Origin: Streptacidiphilus melanogenes
Lineage (GTDB): Bacteria > Actinomycetota > Actinomycetes > Streptomycetales > Streptomycetaceae
Assembly (NCBI RefSeq): GCF_000787835.1
Contig: NZ_BBPP01000014.1
Span: 1 to 64,000, forward strand
DNA: 64,000 nt
Reading direction: 5' to 3'
Shown here: positions 7,419 to 16,919 of the stretch, piece by piece
Numbering within the stretch: position 1 is the first letter of the stretch
Layout: every line of letters begins with the position of its first letter
Position numbers and translations under genes: made by a program
The notes under the pieces: generated by a model
Database searches by the model: none
Seen by the model: only the letters and a program-made list of their open reading frames with translations
Told to the model about the DNA's origin: nothing

Positions 7419-8075
7419 GTGGTCCAGGTGGTGGCGGGGTCGGGCAGCGCCGAGGTGACGGACGGGGACCAGGAGGCGCCGGCGAAGACCGCGCCGCGTC
7501 TGCCCGCCCATGCGCGCAGCAAACCCCTGCACTGGATCGCCACCGCCGCGGGGCTCTGCGGGGTCGTCGGCCTCGCGCTCGCGGTCGGTCCGGCCGGCGC
7601 GGTCCAGACGGGTGCCGCGCAGAGCGGCGCGGGGCAGCCCGGAGCCGCGCACCCGCTGGCCGGAGGCGCCGCGGCCACGGCCCCCGACCCGGCCAAGGCC
7701 AAGCTGCCGATCGACTGCGGCCCCCTGCCGGTCCATGTGGACCAGCACTTCTCGGCCGCGCTGCCGGGCGCGGGCGCCCCGGTCACGGTGGTCGCCGCCC
7801 GCTGCGACGCCGGCGCCGGCTCCCCGCCGGACGGCCTCTACGTGCTGGAGGCGGGCCAGGCCGCCCCGATCCAACTGCTCGACCCGGCCAAGCGCATGAC
7901 CGTCCGCAGCGTGGCGATGCGCAGCGACGGCTCGATCCACGCGGTGGTCATCGGCTACTCATCGGCCTCCGTCCCGGACTGCTGCCCGGACCTCTCGGAG
8001 ACCCTGAACTGGACCCTGGGGGCCGACGGCAGCTGGGGCGCGGCGGTGGTCACCGCCACCTCGGCCCAGGTCTGA
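7419..8075 (+). CDS. Membrane-anchored or secreted protein of unknown function
   Basis: I do not recognise a family. The GTG at 7419 is chosen because AAAAGAGG lies eight bases upstream; the product is 218 residues. Residues 1-30 are polar, a hydrophobic segment (WIATAAGLCGVVGLALAVG) follows, then an Ala/Gly/Pro linker and a compact extracytoplasmic domain of about 140 residues with Cys in PIDCGPLP, VAARCDAG and PDCCPDL that could form disulfides. The domain reads as beta-rich (SIHAVVIGYSSASVPDC). It stands alone between two terminators, convergent with the ferredoxin gene, and is often found at this spot upstream of arc in streptomycetes. Confidence 0.75.
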   Translation: MVQVVAGSGSAEVTDGDQEAPAKTAPRLPAHARSKPLHWIATAAGLCGVVGLALAVGPAGAVQTGAAQSGAGQPGAAHPLAGGAAATAPDPAKAKLPIDCGPLPVHVDQHFSAALPGAGAPVTVVAARCDAGAGSPPDGLYVLEAGQAAPIQLLDPAKRMTVRSVAMRSDGSIHAVVIGYSSASVPDCCPDLSETLNWTLGADGSWGAAVVTATSAQV

Positions 8076-8120
8076 ACTGACGCCGTCTGAACTGACGCAG
8101 AGACAGACCCGGAGACAGCT

Positions 8121-8160
8121 CACCCCCCGTCATGTGATCTTCGTCACGTGGCGGGGGGTG
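8121..8160. terminator. Bidirectional terminator
   Basis: CACCCCCCGTCATGTGA pairs with TCACGTGGCGGGGGGTG (two G-T pairs) around a short loop, between convergent genes. Confidence 0.85.
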
Positions 8161-8176
8161 TTTGCCTGCGGGGTTC

Positions 8177-8479
8177 CTACTCCGCGTCAGGTCCGTACAC
8201 CTCGACGCGATCGCGCGCACGGCGGACGTGGATGCAGTCGCCGGGGCAGTCCTTGGCCGAATCGGCCACGTCCTGAAGGAGCGTCAAGGGCACGGGCACG
8301 CACGCCCCGGGCTCGGTGCGCAGCTCGTCGTCGTCGCCCTTGACGTACGCCAGGCCGTCGATGTCGAGCTCGAACACCTCGGGCGCGTACTGGACACAGA
8401 TGCCGTCGCCGGTGCACAGGTCCTGGTCGATCCAGACTTCCAGGGCCTCTGCGGCCCCCGTCTCGGTGCTGGTGGACAT
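8177..8479 (-). CDS. Small ferredoxin
   Basis: A 100-residue acidic ferredoxin. The likely cluster ligands are Cys22 and Cys28 in LCTGDGIC (CX5C) and Cys78/Cys82 in KDCPGDC. Spacing CX5C...CP fits a single 3Fe-4S (or 4Fe-4S) cluster of the kind that serves bacterial cytochromes P450. It probably carries electrons for an oxidoreductase encoded elsewhere; none is adjacent. A minus-strand TAGGCT (8526-8521) may be its -10 box. This ferredoxin divergent from the proteasome ATPase is a conserved feature of streptomycete genomes. Confidence 0.87.
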   Translation of the reverse strand: MSTSTETGAAEALEVWIDQDLCTGDGICVQYAPEVFELDIDGLAYVKGDDDELRTEPGACVPVPLTLLQDVADSAKDCPGDCIHVRRARDRVEVYGPDAE

Positions 8480-8655
8480 CTCCGCCGCCCGTTCCGCGTT
8501 CTCGATGGTGCTGACCTCGTCAGCCTACCCCCGCACGCTTTCGAGCAACGCGGAGGTGGGTATGTGCACTACCAGAGGGGACGTGCGCAAGGGTGAAGAT
8601 CGGACACACCCCTTCGGAGTTTCGATCAAGGGGTTTCAACACTCCCAGGCGCAGG

Positions 8656-8661
8656 TAGGGT
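8656..8661 (+). promoter_or_regulatory. -10 box upstream of arc
   Basis: TAGGGT, 38 bases before the arc start, in the 219-base divergent region shared with the ferredoxin gene. The same hexamer occurs before pup. A possible but poorly spaced -35 is TTTCAA at 8635. No damage-type upstream motif is present. Confidence 0.45.
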
Positions 8662-8698
8662 CTGGAAGCGTCAGCTCCCCCCGGAGGAGGTGAGGACC

Positions 8699-10465
8699 GT
8701 GGCAGCCCACGATGACGACTACGCCCGAGGCGGCAGGCCCGCACGGGGTTCTGAAGATGCACAGGCACAGATCTCCATGCTCGAGCAGGAGATCGCAGTC
8801 CTGCGCCGCAAGATCGCCGAGCCCACGCGGCACACGAGGATCCTGGAAGAGCGGATCGTCGAGCTGCAGACCAACCTGAACGGGGTCACCGCCCAGAACG
8901 AGCGGCTCGCCTCTACCCTGCGCGAGGCGCGGGACCAGATCGTGGCGTTGAAGGAGGAGGTCGACCGGCTGGCGCAGCCGCCCGCCGGCTTCGGCACCTT
9001 CCTCAGCGCCAACGAGGACGAGACCGCGGACATCTTCACCGGAGGCCGCAAGCTCCGGGTCAACGTCAGCCCGAGCGTCCCGCTCGCCGAGCTGCGCCGC
9101 GGCCAGGAGGTCATGCTCAACGAGGCGCTCAACGTCGTCGCGGCGATGGCCTTCGAGAGCATCGGCGACATCGTCACCCTCAAGGAGGTGCTGGAGGACG
9201 GGGAGCGTGCGCTCGTCACCGGCCACACCGACGAGGAGAAGGTGGTCCGCCTCGCCGAGCCGCTGCGGGACATCGTGCTGCGCCCCGGCGACGCGCTGCT
9301 GATGGAGCCGCGCTCCGGCTACGTCTACGAGGTCGTGCCGAAGAGCGAGGTCGAGGAGCTGGTCCTGGAGGAGGTCCCGGACACGGACTACTCCAAGATC
9401 GGCGGCCTGGGCCAGCAGATCGAGCAGATCCGCGACGCGGTCGAGCTGCCGTACCTGCACGCGGACCTGTTCCGCGAGTTCGAGCTGCGGCCGCCCAAGG
9501 GCGTGCTGCTGTACGGCCCGCCCGGCTGCGGCAAGACGATGATCGCCAAGGCGGTCGCGAACTCGCTGGCCAAGAAGGTCGCCGAGGTCACCGGCCAGCC
9601 CCAGGGGAAGAGCTACTTCCTCAACATCAAGGGCCCGGAGCTGCTCAACAAGTACGTCGGCGAGACCGAGCGGCAGATCCGCCTGGTCTTCCAGCGGGCC
9701 AGAGAGAAGGCGAGCGAGGGCACGCCCGTCATCGTCTTCTTCGACGAGATGGAGTCGCTCTTCCGCACCCGCGGCTCGGGTGTCAGCTCGGACGTGGAGA
9801 ACACCATCGTCCCGCAGCTGCTGGCCGAGATCGACGGCGTGGAGGGCCTGGAGAACGTCATCGTCATCGGCGCCTCCAACCGCGAGGACATGATCGACCC
9901 GGCGATCCTGCGGCCCGGCCGCCTGGACGTCAAGATCAAGATCGAGCGGCCGGACGCCGAGGGCGCGAAGGACATCTTCTCCAAGTACCTGAAGACCTCG
10001 CTGCCGCTGCACCCGGACGACGTCAAGGAGCACGGCGACTCGGGCGACGCCGCCGTCGCGGCCATGATCCAGGCCGTCGTCGAGCGGATGTACACCGAGT
10101 CCGAGGAGAACCGCTTCCTGGAGGTCACCTACGCCAACGGTGACAAGGAGGTCCTGTACTTCAAGGACTTCAACTCCGGCGCCATGATCCAGAACATCGT
10201 GGACCGGGCCAAGAAGATGGCGATCAAGGACTTCCTCGACCACGGCCAGCGCGGTCTGCGCGTCTCCCACCTGCTCTCCGCCTGCGTGGACGAGTTCAAG
10301 GAGAACGAGGACCTGCCCAACACCACCAACCCGGACGACTGGGCCCGCATCTCCGGCAAGAAGGGCGAGCGGATCGTCTTCATCCGCACGCTGGTCACCG
10401 GAAAGCAGGGCGCCGAGTCCGGCCGCTCTATCGACACCGTGGCCAACACGGGTCAGTACCTGTAA
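8699..10465 (+). CDS. arc: Proteasomal AAA ATPase (ARC/Mpa)
   Basis: A 588-residue hexameric unfoldase that binds Pup through its N-terminal coiled coil and feeds pupylated proteins into the 20S core. Seen in order: a coiled coil (about 20-90, with [13 protein letters not shown] and [13 protein letters not shown]), tandem OB folds (about 95-240), Walker A GPPGCGKT, Walker [11 protein letters not shown], the second-region-of-homology RPGRLD, and the C-terminal GQYL tail that docks in the proteasome alpha ring. GTG 8699 has GGAGGAGG eight bases upstream and gives the usual MAAHDDD start; a GTG three codons earlier overlaps that site. It leads the arc-dop-pup-prcB-prcA-pafA cluster. Confidence 0.97.
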   Translation: MAAHDDDYARGGRPARGSEDAQAQISMLEQEIAVLRRKIAEPTRHTRILEERIVELQTNLNGVTAQNERLASTLREARDQIVALKEEVDRLAQPPAGFGTFLSANEDETADIFTGGRKLRVNVSPSVPLAELRRGQEVMLNEALNVVAAMAFESIGDIVTLKEVLEDGERALVTGHTDEEKVVRLAEPLRDIVLRPGDALLMEPRSGYVYEVVPKSEVEELVLEEVPDTDYSKIGGLGQQIEQIRDAVELPYLHADLFREFELRPPKGVLLYGPPGCGKTMIAKAVANSLAKKVAEVTGQPQGKSYFLNIKGPELLNKYVGETERQIRLVFQRAREKASEGTPVIVFFDEMESLFRTRGSGVSSDVENTIVPQLLAEIDGVEGLENVIVIGASNREDMIDPAILRPGRLDVKIKIERPDAEGAKDIFSKYLKTSLPLHPDDVKEHGDSGDAAVAAMIQAVVERMYTESEENRFLEVTYANGDKEVLYFKDFNSGAMIQNIVDRAKKMAIKDFLDHGQRGLRVSHLLSACVDEFKENEDLPNTTNPDDWARISGKKGERIVFIRTLVTGKQGAESGRSIDTVANTGQYL

Positions 10466-10494
10466 CACCTGTAGGACAACAGCACCACCTCTCG

Positions 10495-10536
10495 ACGTCC
10501 GGCTGCGGGAGCCCGTGGGCCCTCGCGGCCGGACGT
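10495..10536 (+). terminator. Hairpin terminator after arc
   Basis: ACGTCCGGC pairs with GCCGGACGT, and the bases between form a second GC-rich hairpin. It separates arc from the dop promoter, so dop is transcribed on its own. Confidence 0.7.
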
Positions 10537-10556
10537 TCGTGTCAGCGATCTCCCGG

Positions 10557-10579
10557 TTGTCACCGGGTGGATCTAGTCT
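10557..10579 (+). promoter_or_regulatory. Candidate PafBC-type promoter of dop
   Basis: TTGTCACCG (10557-10565), eight bases, then TAGTCT (10574-10579). Seven of nine positions fit TTGTCRGTG, and the N8 spacing and TANNNT are exact. An ordinary -35 would be too close to the -10 here. The box also lies in a CCCGGT/ACCGGG inverted repeat at 10552-10567. Confidence 0.5.
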
Positions 10580-10626
10580 CGGGTTACCGCACCGGTTCGT
10601 CCGCGGGAACGCCGAAGGAGGGCCGC

Positions 10627-12138
10627 ATGTCTGTACGGCGCGTCATGGGCATCGAGACGGAGTACGGGATCTCCGTCCCGGGGCACCCCAACGCCAACGC
10701 CATGCTCACCTCGTCCCAGATCGTCAACGCCTACGCGGCGGCGATGCACCGGGCCCGCAGAGCCCGCTGGGACTTCGAGGAGGAGAACCCGCTGCGCGAC
10801 GCGCGCGGCTTCGACCTGGCCCGTGACGCGGCGGACGCCAGCCAGCTGACCGACGAGGACATCGGCCTCGCCAACATCATCCTGACCAACGGTGCGCGGT
10901 TCTACGTCGACCACGCCCACCCCGAGTACTCCTCGCCCGAGGTCACCAACCCGCGCGACGCCGTGCTCTGGGACAAGGCCGGCGAGCGGATCATGGAGGA
11001 GGCGGCCAACCGCGCCCTCCAGCTGCCCGGCGCGCAGCCGATCCACCTGTACAAGAACAACACCGACAACAAGGGCGCCTCCTACGGCACCCACGAGAAC
11101 TACCTGATGAAGCGGGCGACGCCGTTCGCCGACATCGTCAAGCACCTCACCCCGTTCTTCGTCTCCCGCCAGGTGGTCACCGGCGCCGGCCGCGTCGGCC
11201 TGCACCAGGACGGCTCGGCGCACGGCTTCCAGCTGAGCCAGCGCGCCGACTACTTCGAGGTCGAGGTGGGCCTGGAGACGACGCTCAAGCGGCCCATCAT
11301 CAACACCCGCGACGAGCCGCACGCCGACGCCGAGAAGTACCGCCGGCTGCACGTGATCATCGGCGACGCGAACCTGTCGGAGATCTCCACCTACCTCAAG
11401 CTCGGCACGACCTCCCTGGTCCTGTCGATGATCGAGGACGCCTTCGTCACCGTCGACCTGGCCGTCGACCAGCCCGTCCGCACCCTGCACCGGGTCTCCC
11501 ACGACCCTTCCCTGGAGTACCTGATCCAGCTGCGCAGCGGCCGCAAGCTCACCGCCGTGCAGCTCCAGATGGAGTACTGCGAGCTGGCCCGCAAGTACGT
11601 CGAGGACCGCTACGGCCAGGACGCCGACGAGCAAACCCGCGACGTGCTGGACCGCTGGGAGGACGTGCTCGGCAAGCTGGAGCGCGACCCGATGTCGCTC
11701 TCGCGGCAGCTGGACTGGGTGGCCAAGAAGGAGATCCTCGAGGGCTACCGGCGCCGCGACAACCTCGAGTGGGACGACGCCCGGCTGCACCTGGTCGACC
11801 TCCAGTACGCCGACGTGCGGGCCGAGAAGGGCCTGTACAACCGCCTCGTCGCGCGCGGGCGCATGGAGCGCCTGCTCGACGAGCAGGAGGTGCTGCGCGC
11901 CGCCCACCAGCCTCCGGAGGACACCCGTGCCTACTTCCGCGGCCGCTGCCTGGAGCAGTACGCGGACCACGTGGCCGCGGCCTCCTGGGATTCGGTGATC
12001 TTCGACATCCCCGGCCGGGACTCACTGCAGCGCGTGCCGACCCTGGAGCCGCTGCGCGGCACCAGGAACCACGTCAAGGCGCTGCTGGACCGCTGCCGGA
12101 CGGCCGAGGAGCTGGTCCGGGTGCTCAGCGGAGGGTAG
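10627..12138 (+). CDS. dop: Depupylase/deamidase of Pup
   Basis: A 503-residue carboxylate-amine-ligase-fold enzyme that removes Pup from substrates, and in other species deamidates Pup-Gln. The fold's ATP/Mg residues begin at [10 protein letters not shown] (Glu10). The catalytic Asp95 is in [15 protein letters not shown], the position known for mycobacterial Dop. The Dop-loop, an insertion absent from PafA, is visible at about 42-64 ([20 protein letters not shown]). ATG 10627 follows GAAGGAGG. It lies between arc and pup with its own promoter. Because the adjacent Pup already ends in Glu, deamidation should not be needed and depupylation is the expected role. Confidence 0.97.
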   Translation: MSVRRVMGIETEYGISVPGHPNANAMLTSSQIVNAYAAAMHRARRARWDFEEENPLRDARGFDLARDAADASQLTDEDIGLANIILTNGARFYVDHAHPEYSSPEVTNPRDAVLWDKAGERIMEEAANRALQLPGAQPIHLYKNNTDNKGASYGTHENYLMKRATPFADIVKHLTPFFVSRQVVTGAGRVGLHQDGSAHGFQLSQRADYFEVEVGLETTLKRPIINTRDEPHADAEKYRRLHVIIGDANLSEISTYLKLGTTSLVLSMIEDAFVTVDLAVDQPVRTLHRVSHDPSLEYLIQLRSGRKLTAVQLQMEYCELARKYVEDRYGQDADEQTRDVLDRWEDVLGKLERDPMSLSRQLDWVAKKEILEGYRRRDNLEWDDARLHLVDLQYADVRAEKGLYNRLVARGRMERLLDEQEVLRAAHQPPEDTRAYFRGRCLEQYADHVAAASWDSVIFDIPGRDSLQRVPTLEPLRGTRNHVKALLDRCRTAEELVRVLSGG

Positions 12139-12195
12139 CCGCAGGGCCTTGTTTGAACGCGTGTACGCGCAGAGCGTAACTGTCCGGGGGCGTTC

Positions 12196-12212
12196 GTTCA
12201 CCATGGGTGAAC
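12196..12212. promoter_or_regulatory. Palindrome upstream of pup (possible operator)
   Basis: GTTCACC-ATG-GGTGAAC, perfect 7-bp arms, about 100 bases before the pup start. It looks like a dimeric regulator site; the regulator is unknown. Confidence 0.5.
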
Positions 12213-12267
12213 TGCACGCCTTTGGGCATCATCCGGGCAACGATCGACGTTCACCGACTACAAGCCG

Positions 12268-12289
12268 TAGGGTCAGAGATCAGCTGATC
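12268..12289 (+). promoter_or_regulatory. Probable -10 of the pup-prcBA promoter and adjoining palindrome
   Basis: TAGGGT at 12268-12273 is followed by the perfect palindrome GATCAGCTGATC at 12278-12289, which would fall at or just after the transcription start. The pup ATG is 40 bases past the -10, behind GGGTGAGGG. Confidence 0.45.
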
Positions 12290-12312
12290 CACTCAAGAGC
12301 GGGGTGAGGGAA

Positions 12313-12531
12313 ATGGCGACCAAGGACACCGGCGGCGGCCAGCAGCGGGCGAACCGCTCCTCCGAGGAGGTCGAGGAGACCCAGGAAGAGGCGAGCGAGG
12401 CCTCGGACCTCAAGGAGCGCAAGGAGAAGCTGGACGACGACGTCGACGCGGTCCTCGACGAGATCGACGAGGTGCTCGAGTCCAACGCGGAGGACTTCGT
12501 CCGGGGCTTCGTCCAGAAGGGCGGAGAGTAG
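12313..12531 (+). CDS. pup: Prokaryotic ubiquitin-like protein Pup
   Basis: A 72-residue, mostly disordered, very acidic protein that PafA joins by its C-terminal Glu to substrate lysines, marking them for the proteasome. The helix that pairs with the ATPase coiled coil is DLKERKEKLDDDVDAVLDEI. The C-terminus is GFVQKGGE: the last codon is GAG, so the ligation-ready Gly-Gly-Glu end is encoded directly. ATG 12313 gives the standard MATKDTGGG start; a GTG three codons upstream is part of the ribosome-binding site. prcB follows after 39 bases, so pup, prcB and prcA form one operon. Confidence 0.98.
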   Translation: MATKDTGGGQQRANRSSEEVEETQEEASEASDLKERKEKLDDDVDAVLDEIDEVLESNAEDFVRGFVQKGGE

Positions 12532-12570
12532 ATTCTCTCCTTGATCGACTCACTCACCGGAAGGAAAGCT

Positions 12571-13416
12571 GTGGAAGCCTATCTGTCTGGCACCGGGCGT
12601 CTGCCGGCTGCCTTCCTCAAGCCGGGCTCGTCGTCGTTCCTGGAGTTCCTGGCCGACCACCAGCCCGAGCTGCTGCCCGGCCGGCGGACCCTGCCGGCCG
12701 GGGTGCAGCCGCTGGAGGCGCCGCACGGCACCACCATCGTCGCGGCCACCTTCGACGGCGGCGTGGTCCTCGCCGGTGACCGCCGGGCCACCATGGGCAA
12801 CATCATCGCCCAGCGGGACATCGAGAAGGTCTTCCCGGCCGACGAGTACTCCGCGGTCGGCATCGCCGGTACCGCCGGTCTCGCGGTCGAGATGGTGCGC
12901 CTGTTCCAGCTGGAGCTGGAGCACTACGAGAAGATCGAGGGCACCTCGCTCTCGCTCGAGGGCAAGGCCAACCGCCTGACCACCATGATCCGGGGCAACC
13001 TGGGGATGGCCATGCAGGGCCTGGCCGTGGTCCCGATGTTCGCGGGCTACGACCTCGACCAGGGCAAGGGCCGCATCTTCACCTACGACGTCACCGGCGG
13101 CCGCTCCGAGGAGACGGGCTTCGCGACGACGGGTTCCGGCTCGCTCTTCGCCAAGGGCTCGCTCAAGAAGCTGTACCGCTCCGACCTGACCGCCGAGGGC
13201 GCGGCCACCGTCGTCATCCAGGCGCTGTACGACGCCGCCGACGACGACTCCGCCACCGGCGGCCCCGACCTCACCCGCCGGATCTTCCCGATCGTCTCGG
13301 TCATCACCGAGGAGGGCTTCCGCCGTCTCGCCGACACGGAGGTCGGCGAACTGGCCGAGGCCGTTCTCGGTCACCGCCTGGAGCAGCCGGACGGCCCACA
13401 GGCACCGCTGCTCTGA
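12571..13416 (+). CDS. prcB: 20S proteasome beta subunit
   Basis: A 281-residue proteolytic subunit. Residues 1-53 are the propeptide (ending EAPHG), removed to expose the N-terminal nucleophile Thr54 in [21 protein letters not shown]. The Asp and Lys/Arg of the active site are in the GDRRAT segment and further on, and [16 protein letters not shown] matches the family. GTG 12571 follows GGAAGGAAAG and yields the usual [16 protein letters not shown] start; an upstream TTG in frame (12541) has no ribosome-binding site. It sits between pup and prcA and forms the inner rings of the core particle. Confidence 0.97.
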   Translation: MEAYLSGTGRLPAAFLKPGSSSFLEFLADHQPELLPGRRTLPAGVQPLEAPHGTTIVAATFDGGVVLAGDRRATMGNIIAQRDIEKVFPADEYSAVGIAGTAGLAVEMVRLFQLELEHYEKIEGTSLSLEGKANRLTTMIRGNLGMAMQGLAVVPMFAGYDLDQGKGRIFTYDVTGGRSEETGFATTGSGSLFAKGSLKKLYRSDLTAEGAATVVIQALYDAADDDSATGGPDLTRRIFPIVSVITEEGFRRLADTEVGELAEAVLGHRLEQPDGPQAPLL

Positions 13417-13487
13417 GCTCCCGGTTCTGAGCTCACCTCACCTGACCGTTCGACAAGCCGAGACATTCCGAAGAGAAGGGGCGACCG

Positions 13488-14258
13488 GTGTCGACGCCGT
13501 TCTACGTCTCACCCCAGCAGGCCATGGCCGACCGCGCCGAGTACGCCCGCAAGGGCATCGCGCGGGGCCGGTCCGTGGTCGTGCTCACCTACGCCGACGG
13601 CATCGTCTTCGTCGCGGAGAACACCTCCCGCGCGCTGCACAAGGTCTCCGAGATCTACGACCGGATCGCTTTCGCCGCCGTCGGCCGCTACAACGAGTTC
13701 GAGAACCTGCGCATCGGCGGCGTCCGCTACGCCGACCTGCGCGGCTACTCCTACGACCGCGCCGACGTCAACGCGCGCGGCCTGGCCAACGTCTACGCCC
13801 AGACCCTGGGCACCATCTTCTCGTCCACCGGCGAGAAGCCCTACGAGGTCGAGCTGATCGTGGCCGAGGTGGGCAAGAACCCCGGCGACGACCAGATCTA
13901 CCGGCTCACCCCGGACGGCTCGGTGGTCGACGAGCACGGCAGCGTCGCCGTCGGCGGCAACGCCGAGTCGATCGCCGGCTACCTGGACCAGCGGCACGAG
14001 GAGGGCCTGAGTCTGCCTGACGCGCTCAAGCTCGCCGTCGACAGCCTGGCCAGGGACCCGAACGGTGGCGCGGCCCGCACCATGACGCCGGATCAGCTGG
14101 AGGTCGCGGTGCTGGACCGCGGCCGCTGGCAGCAGCGCAAGTTCAAGCGGCTGCTCGGCACCCAGCTGGCCCGCCTCCTGGAGGGCGACGCCAGCGCCGC
14201 GACGGACGACGAGGCCGCCCCGGCGGCCGGCGAGGAGGCCGCGCCCGACGCCGAATAG
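13488..14258 (+). CDS. prcA: 20S proteasome alpha subunit
   Basis: A 256-residue structural subunit that forms the outer rings and the gate on which ARC docks. The N-terminus [20 protein letters not shown] is the gating segment of actinobacterial PrcA, followed by the [14 protein letters not shown] strand region. There is no catalytic Thr, as expected. The C-terminal 25 residues are an Ala/Glu/Asp tail ([17 protein letters not shown]) that is probably disordered. GTG 13488 has GAAGAGAAGGGG upstream. It is 71 bases behind prcB in the same operon. Confidence 0.97.
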   Translation: MSTPFYVSPQQAMADRAEYARKGIARGRSVVVLTYADGIVFVAENTSRALHKVSEIYDRIAFAAVGRYNEFENLRIGGVRYADLRGYSYDRADVNARGLANVYAQTLGTIFSSTGEKPYEVELIVAEVGKNPGDDQIYRLTPDGSVVDEHGSVAVGGNAESIAGYLDQRHEEGLSLPDALKLAVDSLARDPNGGAARTMTPDQLEVAVLDRGRWQQRKFKRLLGTQLARLLEGDASAATDDEAAPAAGEEAAPDAE

Positions 14259-14337
14259 CCCCGGCGTCGGGGGCGTCCCCCCACAGCAGAGCTTTTCCCA
14301 CGGTTTCGAGACTGGGCGGGAAGGTGAACAACTAGGC

Positions 14338-15699
14338 ATGGACCGCCGAATCTTCGGGCTGGAGAACGAGTACGGCGTCACCTGCACGTTCCGGGGGCAG
14401 CGACGACTGTCCCCGGACGAGGTGGCGCGGTACCTCTTCCGCCGTGTCGTGTCATGGGGCCGCAGCAGCAACGTCTTCCTGCGCAACGGGGCCCGCCTCT
14501 ACCTCGACGTGGGCTCGCACCCCGAGTACGCCACCCCCGAATGCGACGACGTCGCTGAGCTGGTGACGCACGACAAGGCGGGGGAGCGGATCCTGGAGGG
14601 CCTGCTCGTGGACGCCGAACGGCGTCTGCACGAGGAGGGCATCGCCGGGGACGTCTACCTGTTCAAGAACAACACCGACTCCGCCGGCAACTCCTACGGC
14701 TGCCACGAGAACTACCTGGTCGCCCGCCACGGCGAGTTCTCCCGGCTCGCCGACATACTGATCCCGTTCCTGGTCACCCGCCAGCTGATCTGCGGCGCCG
14801 GCAAGGTGCTGCAGACCCCGCGCGGCGCGGTCTACTGCGTCAGCCAGCGGGCCGAGCACATCTGGGAGGGCGTCAGCTCCGCCACGACGCGCTCGCGCCC
14901 GATCATCAACACCCGCGACGAGCCGCACGCGGACGCCGAGCGCTACCGCCGCCTGCACGTCATCGTGGGCGACTCCAACATGTCGGAGACCACCACGCTG
15001 CTCAAGGTCGGCGCGACCGACCTGGTGCTGCGGATGATCGAGGCCGGCACGGTGCTGCGCGACCTCACCCTGGAGAACCCGATCCGGGCCATCCGGGAGG
15101 TCTCCCACGACCTGACCGGCTCCCGGCTGGTCCGGCTGGCCAACGGCCGCGAGGCCAGCGCCCTGGAGATCCAGCAGGAGTACTTCAACAAGGCTTCCGA
15201 CTTCGCCGACAACCGCGGCATCCGCACCGGCAACATCGCCCGCGTGCTGGACCTGTGGGGGCGCACGCTGGAGGCGGTGCGCACGGAGGACTACTCCAAG
15301 GTGGACCGCGAGATCGACTGGGTCATGAAGTACCAGCTGATCGAGCGCTACCGGTCCAAGAACGGCATCTCGATGTCCCACCCGCGGGTCGCCCAGATCG
15401 ATCTCGCGTACCACGACATCCACCGCCGTCGGGGCCTGTACTACCTGCTGCAGAACCGCGGTCAGGCCGAGCGGGTCAGCGACGACCTGAAGATCTTCGA
15501 GGCCAAGTCGGTGCCCCCGCAGACCACCCGGGCGCGGCTGCGCGGCGACTTCATCCGGCGCGCGCAGGAGCAGCGCCGGGACTTCACCGTCGACTGGGTG
15601 CACCTGAAGCTCAACGACCAGGCGCAGCGCACCGTGCTGTGCAAGGACCCGTTCCGTTCCGTGGACGAGCGAGTGGAGAAGCTGATCGCCGGGATGTGA
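14338..15699 (+). CDS. pafA: Pup-protein ligase
   Basis: A 453-residue ATP-dependent ligase that phosphorylates the C-terminal Glu of Pup and joins it to substrate lysines. It shares the Dop fold: [10 protein letters not shown] at the start with Glu9, and Asp57 in [16 protein letters not shown], the catalytic position of known PafA proteins. It lacks the Dop-loop. [18 protein letters not shown] and [20 protein letters not shown] are shared with Dop in this window. ATG 14338 follows GGGAAGGTGAAC. It is 79 bases downstream of prcA, without a clear terminator between, so it may be read from the pup promoter. Confidence 0.97.
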   Translation: MDRRIFGLENEYGVTCTFRGQRRLSPDEVARYLFRRVVSWGRSSNVFLRNGARLYLDVGSHPEYATPECDDVAELVTHDKAGERILEGLLVDAERRLHEEGIAGDVYLFKNNTDSAGNSYGCHENYLVARHGEFSRLADILIPFLVTRQLICGAGKVLQTPRGAVYCVSQRAEHIWEGVSSATTRSRPIINTRDEPHADAERYRRLHVIVGDSNMSETTTLLKVGATDLVLRMIEAGTVLRDLTLENPIRAIREVSHDLTGSRLVRLANGREASALEIQQEYFNKASDFADNRGIRTGNIARVLDLWGRTLEAVRTEDYSKVDREIDWVMKYQLIERYRSKNGISMSHPRVAQIDLAYHDIHRRRGLYYLLQNRGQAERVSDDLKIFEAKSVPPQTTRARLRGDFIRRAQEQRRDFTVDWVHLKLNDQAQRTVLCKDPFRSVDERVEKLIAGM

Positions 15700-15848
15700 T
15701 CAGTGCGCTGATCAGTTCGGTCACGCAGCGTGTCGGCATGTACGTGCCGAAACTGTGACCCGTGTTGTGTCGTCGGTCCCAGCGGGAGTCGGCGCAAGGC
15801 CATAGAGTGGCGCGGACCATCGGATTCGCGACCACCCTAAGGATCACC
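15700..15848 (+). promoter_or_regulatory. Inverted repeats and -10 box before the FKBP lipoprotein gene
   Basis: Behind pafA, TGATCA occurs twice as an inverted pair (15698-15715) and CGGCATGTACGTGCCG forms a second palindrome, together a possible terminator. TAGAGT at 15803-15808 is the likely -10 for the FKBP lipoprotein gene, about 40 bases before its start. Confidence 0.45.
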
Positions 15849-16853
15849 GTGCGCCGACTCGCCGCCGCGCTGCTTCTCGCGCCCACGCTGCTGCTCACCG
15901 GCTGTGGGAGCAGCGCCAAGCAGGCCTCGGCCGACTCCTCGACGACCAGCCCCTGCCCGTCCGGCAGCGCTGCGGCCTCGCCCATGACCGTGCCCGCCCC
16001 GGTGAGCGACGACAGCACGCTGCCCGCCGTCTCCGGCGCCTTCGGCAAGGCCGCGAAGATCACCCCCGCCAAGGGCGACCCGGACGGCAAGTTCGTGGTG
16101 AAGACGCTCTCCGAGGGCACCGGCCAGGTCGTCGGCAAGCAGGACTTCGTCGGCTTCAACCTGGTCGCCGACACCTGGAGCGGTCGCAACTGGCAGAACT
16201 CCTACGCGGACGGCGGTCCGGCCGCGCTGGTCGATCAGTCGCAGACCCAGATGATGCCGATGTTCGCCGACGCCGTTCAGGGCCACAAGGTGGGCAGCCG
16301 CGTCCTGGTGGTCGCGCCCCCGGCCGCCGGCTTCCAGAACGCCGGGTACTCGAAGTACAGCATCACCTGCCACGACACCAACGTCCTGGTCGTCGACATC
16401 ACCATGGCGATCGCCCACGACACGCAGGCCTCGGGCACGGCGCAGACGCCGCCGGCCGACCTGCCGCAGGTCACCATGGGCGACAAGGCCGCGGCGAAGT
16501 TCACCATCACCGACGCCGAGCGGAACCCGAAGAAGCTGGGCGTCGCGGTGCTGATCAAGGGCAAGGGCCCGGTGGTCAAGCCCGGCCAGCAGCTGTTCGC
16601 CCAGTACACCGGCGCGCTGCTCAAGGACGGCTCGGTCTTCGACTCCTCCTGGAGCCACGGTGGCGCGTCGCAGTTCCAGATCGGCGCCGGCAAGGTCATT
16701 CCGGGCTGGGACAAGGGCCTGGTCGGCCAGACCGTCGGTTCGCGGGTGCTCCTCTCCATCCCCTCCGCGGACGCCTACGGCGCCCAGGGCAACCAGGGCA
16801 TCCCGGCCAACTCCAACCTGGTCTTCGTCGTGGACATCGTCGGCGCCGCGTAA
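15849..16853 (+). CDS. FKBP-type peptidyl-prolyl isomerase lipoprotein
   Basis: A 334-residue protein exported as a lipoprotein: the signal MRRLAAALLLAPTLLLTGC has a lipobox ending in Cys19. Two FKBP-like modules follow. The first (about 85-195) is degenerate; the second (about 235-334) is canonical, with VVKPGQQLFAQYTGALL, VFDSSW, VIPGWDKGL and the NSNLVFVVDIVG ending. It should catalyse prolyl isomerisation of proteins folding outside the membrane. GTG 15849 is chosen for AAGGA and for placing the signal sequence at the N-terminus; the frame is open further upstream. Two FKBP genes between pafA and pafB are usual in streptomycetes. Confidence 0.92.
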   Translation: MRRLAAALLLAPTLLLTGCGSSAKQASADSSTTSPCPSGSAAASPMTVPAPVSDDSTLPAVSGAFGKAAKITPAKGDPDGKFVVKTLSEGTGQVVGKQDFVGFNLVADTWSGRNWQNSYADGGPAALVDQSQTQMMPMFADAVQGHKVGSRVLVVAPPAAGFQNAGYSKYSITCHDTNVLVVDITMAIAHDTQASGTAQTPPADLPQVTMGDKAAAKFTITDAERNPKKLGVAVLIKGKGPVVKPGQQLFAQYTGALLKDGSVFDSSWSHGGASQFQIGAGKVIPGWDKGLVGQTVGSRVLLSIPSADAYGAQGNQGIPANSNLVFVVDIVGAA

Positions 16854-16919
16854 CGTAGGGCCTGAGCAGTCCGTCCAGGGCTGTGTGTGACACACGTCCG
16901 TACTGAGGAGAGCACTACC

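Noticed and set aside
15786..15808. GAGTCGGCG-N8-TAGAGT before the FKBP lipoprotein as a fourth damage-type promoter
   Set aside because: Only six of nine upstream positions fit, so it is not better than chance expectation in GC-rich DNA; TAGAGT is kept only as a -10 box.
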